Origin: an uncultured Lachnospiraceae bacterium
Lineage (GTDB): Bacteria > Bacillota > Clostridia > Lachnospirales > Lachnospiraceae
Length of the DNA stretch: 16,809 nucleotides
Reading direction: 5' to 3'
Assembly (NCBI GenBank): GCA_910577785.1
Contig: CAJTNT010000065.1
Location: 1 to 16,809 of the forward strand
Part shown: piece by piece, positions 13,626-16,809 of the stretch
Layout of the letters: every line of letters begins with the position of its first letter
How positions within the stretch are numbered: position 1 is the first letter of the stretch
Translations under genes and position numbers: made by a program
Notes under the pieces: model-generated
What the model was told of the DNA's origin: nothing
What the model saw: only the letters and a program-made list of their open reading frames with translations
The model's database searches: none

Positions 13626-15408
13626 ATATGATATTCATTCCCTGGTGAAGGCATTTTATGCAAAGGAAGATGTGAAGGTATTTGCGGACCGAGAGCGGAT
13701 ATGTTGGCTGGAACGGGAAGTGACGCCGCTGTTCCATATGGAGATTGCCTTCCGCCAGCCGGGAGAGCAGGTAGATGCAGGGGATGGAGGAGGCTGTGCG
13801 GCCCAAGGGGAACTGGGGGGATGGCAGGAGCCAGGGGAACAGAAGAGGGGAGGGGGAAGGGAAGGATGTGCAGTCCAAGAAAGTCAGGAGGCATACCGGG
13901 ATAGAGAGGGGCAAGTGGCTTTTGGGAATAGCGGTAAGGGACAAAAGGGCTGGATAGAAATTAGGCTGCTGCTTCCGCCAGCAGGGGAAATAGGCGCTTC
14001 CATTCAGGCAGAAGCAGAGAGCGGTCGGCAATCTTGTGCGGAAAGCATGCAGGGGATAGCAGCATTTGGAGGCAGGCGCGGCAGGAGGAGGCGTTCCCGC
14101 AGGGCAGAGGGGGGCGGGAAGGCATTTGAGGATGGCGGCTACACGCTTGGGATACAGGGGGAGGCAGAAGCAGATTTTTCAGACCGCAAGGAAACAAAGA
14201 ATATCCTCAAACGGTGTCTCTATCGGCTGCTGTCGGAATATACAGGGCAGTCCCTGCCATGGGGGACGCTGACAGGCATCCGCCCCACGAAAATAGCTAT
14301 GTCCATGCTGGAACAGGGAAAGGGCGAGGGTGCAGTGCGGGCTTTTATGGCTGGTACCTATCTGGCATCTGAACAGAAGGTGGGCTTGAGTATTGAGATT
14401 GCAAAGCGTGAGATGGAGTTGCTAGAAGCGATTGATTACCAGGAGGGATACAGCATGTATATTGGCATTCCCTTCTGTCCTAGTATTTGCTCTTATTGTT
14501 CTTTTTCGTCTTCTCCGATCGGCCTATGGAAGGACAAGGTGGATGCGTACCTGGCAGCTTTGGAGAAGGAGATTGTGTTTACTGCCGCAGCCTATTCAAA
14601 TAAAAAATTAAATTCTGTTTATATTGGTGGCGGGACGCCAACAACGCTTTCTCCGCAGCAGCTGGATTGGATTCTGAATATAATTGAAAGTAGATTTAAT
14701 TTATCGGATTTGGTAGAATATACAGTAGAAGCGGGAAGGCCGGACAGCATAACCAGAGAAAAACTGCAGGTGCTTTGCAGCCATGGGATTTTCCGTATTT
14801 CTATCAATCCCCAGACGATGAAACAGGAAACGCTGGATTTGATTGGGCGCCGCCATACGGTGGGGCAGGCCGTGGAGAGCTTTGCTCTGGCAAGGGAGAT
14901 GGGATTTGAAAATATAAATATGGATTTAATTTTAGGGCTTCCCAGGGAAACACTGGAAGATGTGCAGAATACCCTGGAACAAGTAAAAGCGCTTGCGCCA
15001 GACAGCCTTACGGTTCACTCCCTGGCTATGAAGCGGGCGGCCAGGCTGAAGATGTTCCCAGAGGAGTATCAGGGCATGGAAATGGAAAATAGCTGGGAAA
15101 CGGTGGATCTGGCAGCGCATTATGCAAGGGAAATGGGGCTTGCGCCGTATTATCTGTACCGGCAGAAAAATATGGCGGGTAACTTTGAGAACGTGGGGTA
15201 TGCGGCTCCTGGGAAGGCAGGGCTATACAACGTTTTAATGATGGAGGAGAAACAGTCTATCGTGGCTCTCGGAGCCGGTTCGATTTCCAAAAGGGTGTAC
15301 CCGGATGGGCGGATCGAGCGGTGCGAGAATGTGAAGGATGTGGCTCTATATATACAAAAAATAGACGAAATGATGGAGAGAAAGCGGAAGCTGCTTACGG
15401 ATTTTTAA
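13591..15408 (+). CDS. hemZ: HemZ-type radical SAM protein (oxygen-independent coproporphyrinogen III dehydrogenase family)
   Basis: A 605-residue radical SAM protein of the HemZ/HemN family, which oxidatively decarboxylates coproporphyrinogen III under anaerobic conditions. Cys296, Cys300 and Cys303 (C-P-S-I-C-S-Y-C) bind the 4Fe-4S cluster, preceded by Y-I-G-I-P-F. Y-I-G-G-G-T-P-T and the G-R-P-D SAM-contact region follow. The HemZ N-terminus (M-I-T-V-C-L-N) and L-P-W-G-T-L-T-G-I-R-P-T-K (222-234) identify the subgroup. HemZ proteins are usually about 480-500 residues. The extra length is a Gly/Arg/Glu-rich, low-complexity stretch at about 56-190. No start exists upstream in frame, and ATG 13591 lacks a strong ribosome binding site. 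Many gut Clostridia lack a full haem pathway, so the substrate is not proven. Confidence 0.9.
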   Translation: MITVCLNEANFEYDIHSLVKAFYAKEDVKVFADRERICWLEREVTPLFHMEIAFRQPGEQVDAGDGGGCAAQGELGGWQEPGEQKRGGGREGCAVQESQEAYRDREGQVAFGNSGKGQKGWIEIRLLLPPAGEIGASIQAEAESGRQSCAESMQGIAAFGGRRGRRRRSRRAEGGGKAFEDGGYTLGIQGEAEADFSDRKETKNILKRCLYRLLSEYTGQSLPWGTLTGIRPTKIAMSMLEQGKGEGAVRAFMAGTYLASEQKVGLSIEIAKREMELLEAIDYQEGYSMYIGIPFCPSICSYCSFSSSPIGLWKDKVDAYLAALEKEIVFTAAAYSNKKLNSVYIGGGTPTTLSPQQLDWILNIIESRFNLSDLVEYTVEAGRPDSITREKLQVLCSHGIFRISINPQTMKQETLDLIGRRHTVGQAVESFALAREMGFENINMDLILGLPRETLEDVQNTLEQVKALAPDSLTVHSLAMKRAARLKMFPEEYQGMEMENSWETVDLAAHYAREMGLAPYYLYRQKNMAGNFENVGYAAPGKAGLYNVLMMEEKQSIVALGAGSISKRVYPDGRIERCENVKDVALYIQKIDEMMERKRKLLTDF

Positions 15409-15441
15409 GCGCTTCTTCATTCTCTCATGGAGGAAATCCTT

Positions 15442-15460
15442 GCGCCCTTTTGACGGGCGC
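15442..15460 (+). other. GC-rich hairpin after hemZ
   Basis: GCGCCC (15442-15447) pairs with GGGCGC (15455-15460) around TTTTGAC. It lies 33 bases after the hemZ stop but has no T-run, so it is at best a weak terminator. The surrounding 15440-15490 segment is GC-rich, next to AT-rich DNA, and reads like a fragment of something else. Confidence 0.35.
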
Positions 15461-15490
15461 GGCGACCTCAACCGCAACGCACGCATAAAC

Positions 15491-16109
15491 TTATGGCTCC
15501 TCGGAAATCACATAGAGGTCATCGCCATAAAATTGTAGGCTATTGCTTTTTGATGTTTGCTTTAACACCTGATACACATTATAGCTATCCACATATGGGC
15601 TTGTCAATCCCATAATAGATAATCCAAAAAGAAAACCATTTATTTCTATAGCTGTCGCTGGAGATATACAAAATAAAATAATCGGTATCACTCCAAGCAA
15701 ATATGGGAGTAAACACATCAAAATGAATCTATCTCGTTTGAGCGGATATGAAGCCAATGCAACTGCTGCAAATTGTTTTGGAACAAGACCTATGACCACA
15801 GTAGCTTTTGATGGATATACAATTGCATGAAGAAACTCGTGTATCAGTAATGCTGCGATACTGAAAGCAACCCCCAAAATTACGGTAGCAGGAGCTACCA
15901 CTACCTGTCTTGCATTTTTTGTTTTTAAAAACATCGCAATGAAAATAATCAATATTGAGGGAATTACAAATGGCAATGCTTAGGAAATTATACCATGCCC
16001 AATTACGAAAAACAATCCCTGGTAAAACAGATAAGGGCACAAACTTAAAATTAATGTGGGTAAGATTCCCTGAGTGATTGATAGAATTTTGCACAGCATT
16101 TCGCGGCAA
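15491..16109 (-). pseudogene. Frameshifted M50-like (DUF3267-type) membrane zinc protease gene
   Basis: Two overlapping minus-strand frames join into one protein of about 200 residues. The upstream frame (from 16109) reads as far as N-W-A-W-Y-N-F-L-S. The downstream frame (15976 to 15491) then gives L-P-F-V-I-P-S and four or so membrane spans with the zinc motif H-E-F-L-H (46-50 of that frame) and a closing Y-V-D-S-Y-N-V-Y. The switch needs a one-base change at about 15975-15990, where the downstream frame has a TAA just before its TTG. No ATG start is present upstream. DUF3267 proteins are putative membrane metalloproteases of unknown substrate. The AT-rich base use differs from the genes to the left. 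A sequencing error or a shorter TTG-started protein is possible. Confidence 0.6.
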
Positions 16110-16156
16110 CAGATAAACATTTCACGGCAATCAAATTGTTTTGGCATTTCGGACGG
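16097..16156 (+). promoter_or_regulatory. CATTTC direct repeats upstream of the response-regulator promoter
   Basis: CATTTCGCGGC (16097-16107) and CATTTCACGGC (16118-16128) differ at one base and are 21 bp apart, two helical turns. A weaker copy, CATTTCGGACGG, starts at 16145 inside the promoter spacer. The first two lie just upstream of the -35. Two-turn direct repeats at this place are typical of LytTR-type activators, so these are candidate activator sites. Confidence 0.6.
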
Positions 16157-16164
16157 GCTATAAT
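16136..16164 (+). promoter_or_regulatory. Promoter of the response-regulator gene
   Basis: TTGTTT (16136-16141), a 17-base spacer and perfect TATAAT (16159-16164). The start would be near 16171, leaving a leader of about 118 bases before the start codon. Confidence 0.75.
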
Positions 16165-16186
16165 AGAATATCAGTCTGTGCTAACG

Positions 16187-16266
16187 GGAAAAGTTTTTCC
16201 TTTGCCGCTGACGAGATAATGAGCGGCGAATGACGATCATAGGGTTCCCGAAGCGGTTCCTATGAT
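16187..16266 (+). other. Leader with three consecutive inverted repeats
   Basis: GGAAAA/TTTTCC (16187-16200), GCCGCT/AGCGGC (16204-16227, extendable outward with a wobble pair) and ATCATAGG/CCTATGAT (16236-16266, perfect 8 bp, 15-base loop) fill the leader before the response-regulator ribosome binding site. None is followed by a U-run. Together they suggest a structured 5' leader or protein-binding sites. Confidence 0.55.
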
Positions 16267-16288
16267 ATAATGGTGAGGAGGTGGCGCA

Positions 16289-16696
16289 TTGATCCGTATT
16301 GCAATCTGTGATGATGAAAAACACATGTCCGATCATATAAGGGCAATGGCCTCCGATTTTTTCCGTAAAAAGAACAGGGAGATCCATTTTCGGATATTTT
16401 TAAGCGGCGAAGAGCTGTTAAGCTATGACGGGCAGATTGACATCCTGTTTCTGGATATCCAGATGAAGGGCATGGACGGTTTGGAAACAGCAAGGAAGCT
16501 GAGGGAGGGGCAGTTTCGTGGCTTTTTGATCTTCATTACGGTACTGAAAGAGATGGTATTTCAGTCTTTCGAGGTGCAGGCCTACGATTATCTGGTAAAG
16601 CCGGTGGATGAAAAACAGTTTGGGAAGACCATGGAGCGTCTCTTTGCTTCTATGCAAAACAACAACGAAGACAGCCTGCTGGTGCAAAAGGGATAG
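16289..16696 (+). CDS. Response-regulator receiver protein, apparently truncated before its output domain
   Basis: A 135-residue CheY-like receiver domain of the AgrA/LytTR type. The acidic pocket (Asp8, Asp9), phosphorylation site Asp56 (L-F-L-D-I-Q-M), Thr84 (F-I-T) and Lys104 (Y-L-V-K-P-V) are all present, so it could be phosphorylated by a histidine kinase. The protein stops at TAG 16694 directly after S-L-L-V-Q-K-G, where full LytTR regulators continue into a DNA-binding domain. TTG 16289 is the start, with GGAGG (16277-16281) 7 bases upstream. No kinase or peptide gene is visible in the window. It is either a stand-alone receiver or, more likely, a broken regulator. Confidence 0.8.
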   Translation: MIRIAICDDEKHMSDHIRAMASDFFRKKNREIHFRIFLSGEELLSYDGQIDILFLDIQMKGMDGLETARKLREGQFRGFLIFITVLKEMVFQSFEVQAYDYLVKPVDEKQFGKTMERLFASMQNNNEDSLLVQKG

Positions 16697-16809
16697 GATA
16701 AGGGTACGGGGAAAAAGGACATTGAGAAGGCACTGAGGCATTACGGAATAAGTCAGGCAAAGACGATGACAAAGGCAGATAACAATACTGTCTTGCCAAA
16801 AGTATGTAT
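16697..16809 (+). other. Open frame continuing after the response-regulator stop
   Basis: Directly after TAG 16694, the same frame stays open for 37 codons to the window edge (D-K-G-T-G-K-K-D-I-E-K-A-L-R-H-Y-G-I-S-Q and onward). The residues look protein-like but do not resemble a LytTR domain, and I do not recognise them. The only ATG in the frame is 16766, with no good ribosome binding site. It may be the remnant of another gene joined here, or chance. Confidence 0.3.

Noticed and set aside
16263..16271. Extended -10 TGATATAAT as a second promoter for the response regulator
   Set aside because: The start would fall inside the ribosome binding site about 10 bases before the start codon, and there is no -35. 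It is more likely part of the hairpin arm.
16097..16696. A full agr-type quorum-sensing system
   Set aside because: Only a receiver domain and possible binding sites are visible; no kinase, AgrB-like protease or peptide gene is present in the window.

Overview
The window looks like chromosomal DNA from a spore-forming Clostridia member, most likely Lachnospiraceae. The reasons are the tricistronic GerA-type germinant receptor, HemZ, a bifunctional Rel, the PadR/HAAS/DUF4097/PspC set, strong purine-rich ribosome binding sites and moderately GC-rich genes. Genus cannot be fixed by eye.

Layout. Positions 1-~473 are the left end of an IS110-family element read leftwards: the start of its DEDD transposase (1-219, minus) and a noncoding left end (220-~473). 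This left end carries a minus-strand promoter, a ~180-nt segment closed by a 10-bp stem and ended by a U-run, and a guide-like sequence matching the adjacent flank. It is a good candidate bridge-RNA locus. Next come ispE and an overlapping GntR/FCD regulator, closed by a strong terminator (2216-2247). The gerAA-gerAB-gerAC operon (2370-6222) follows and has its own terminator.

A TTGACA-17-TATAGT promoter with an embedded palindrome drives padR and two ATGA-overlapping genes: a HAAS/DUF1700 membrane protein with a ~190-residue Q/G/Y/S-rich repeat linker, and a DUF4097 protein. A PspC protein lies just downstream. This set looks like an envelope-responsive regulatory module. A two-domain GNAT acetyltransferase follows, then rel, whose likely promoter overlaps the GNAT stop codon. 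After a terminator come a metallo-beta-lactamase-fold hydrolase and hemZ, which carries an unusual low-complexity insertion.

From about 15410 the character changes to accessory DNA. It holds an AT-rich, frameshifted minus-strand M50-like protease gene. Beyond that, a TTGTTT-17-TATAAT promoter is preceded by two 21-bp-spaced direct repeats, and a leader with three hairpins leads to a response-regulator receiver domain that stops before any output domain. The reading frame stays open after that stop to the window edge.

Most genes here are conserved core functions: isoprenoid precursor synthesis, germination, stringent response and porphyrin metabolism. The least explained parts are the IS110 left end, the HAAS linker, the HemZ insertion and the damaged regulatory segment at the right edge. 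No CRISPR array, tRNA or rRNA was seen. All functions are read from motifs; nothing was searched against a database.
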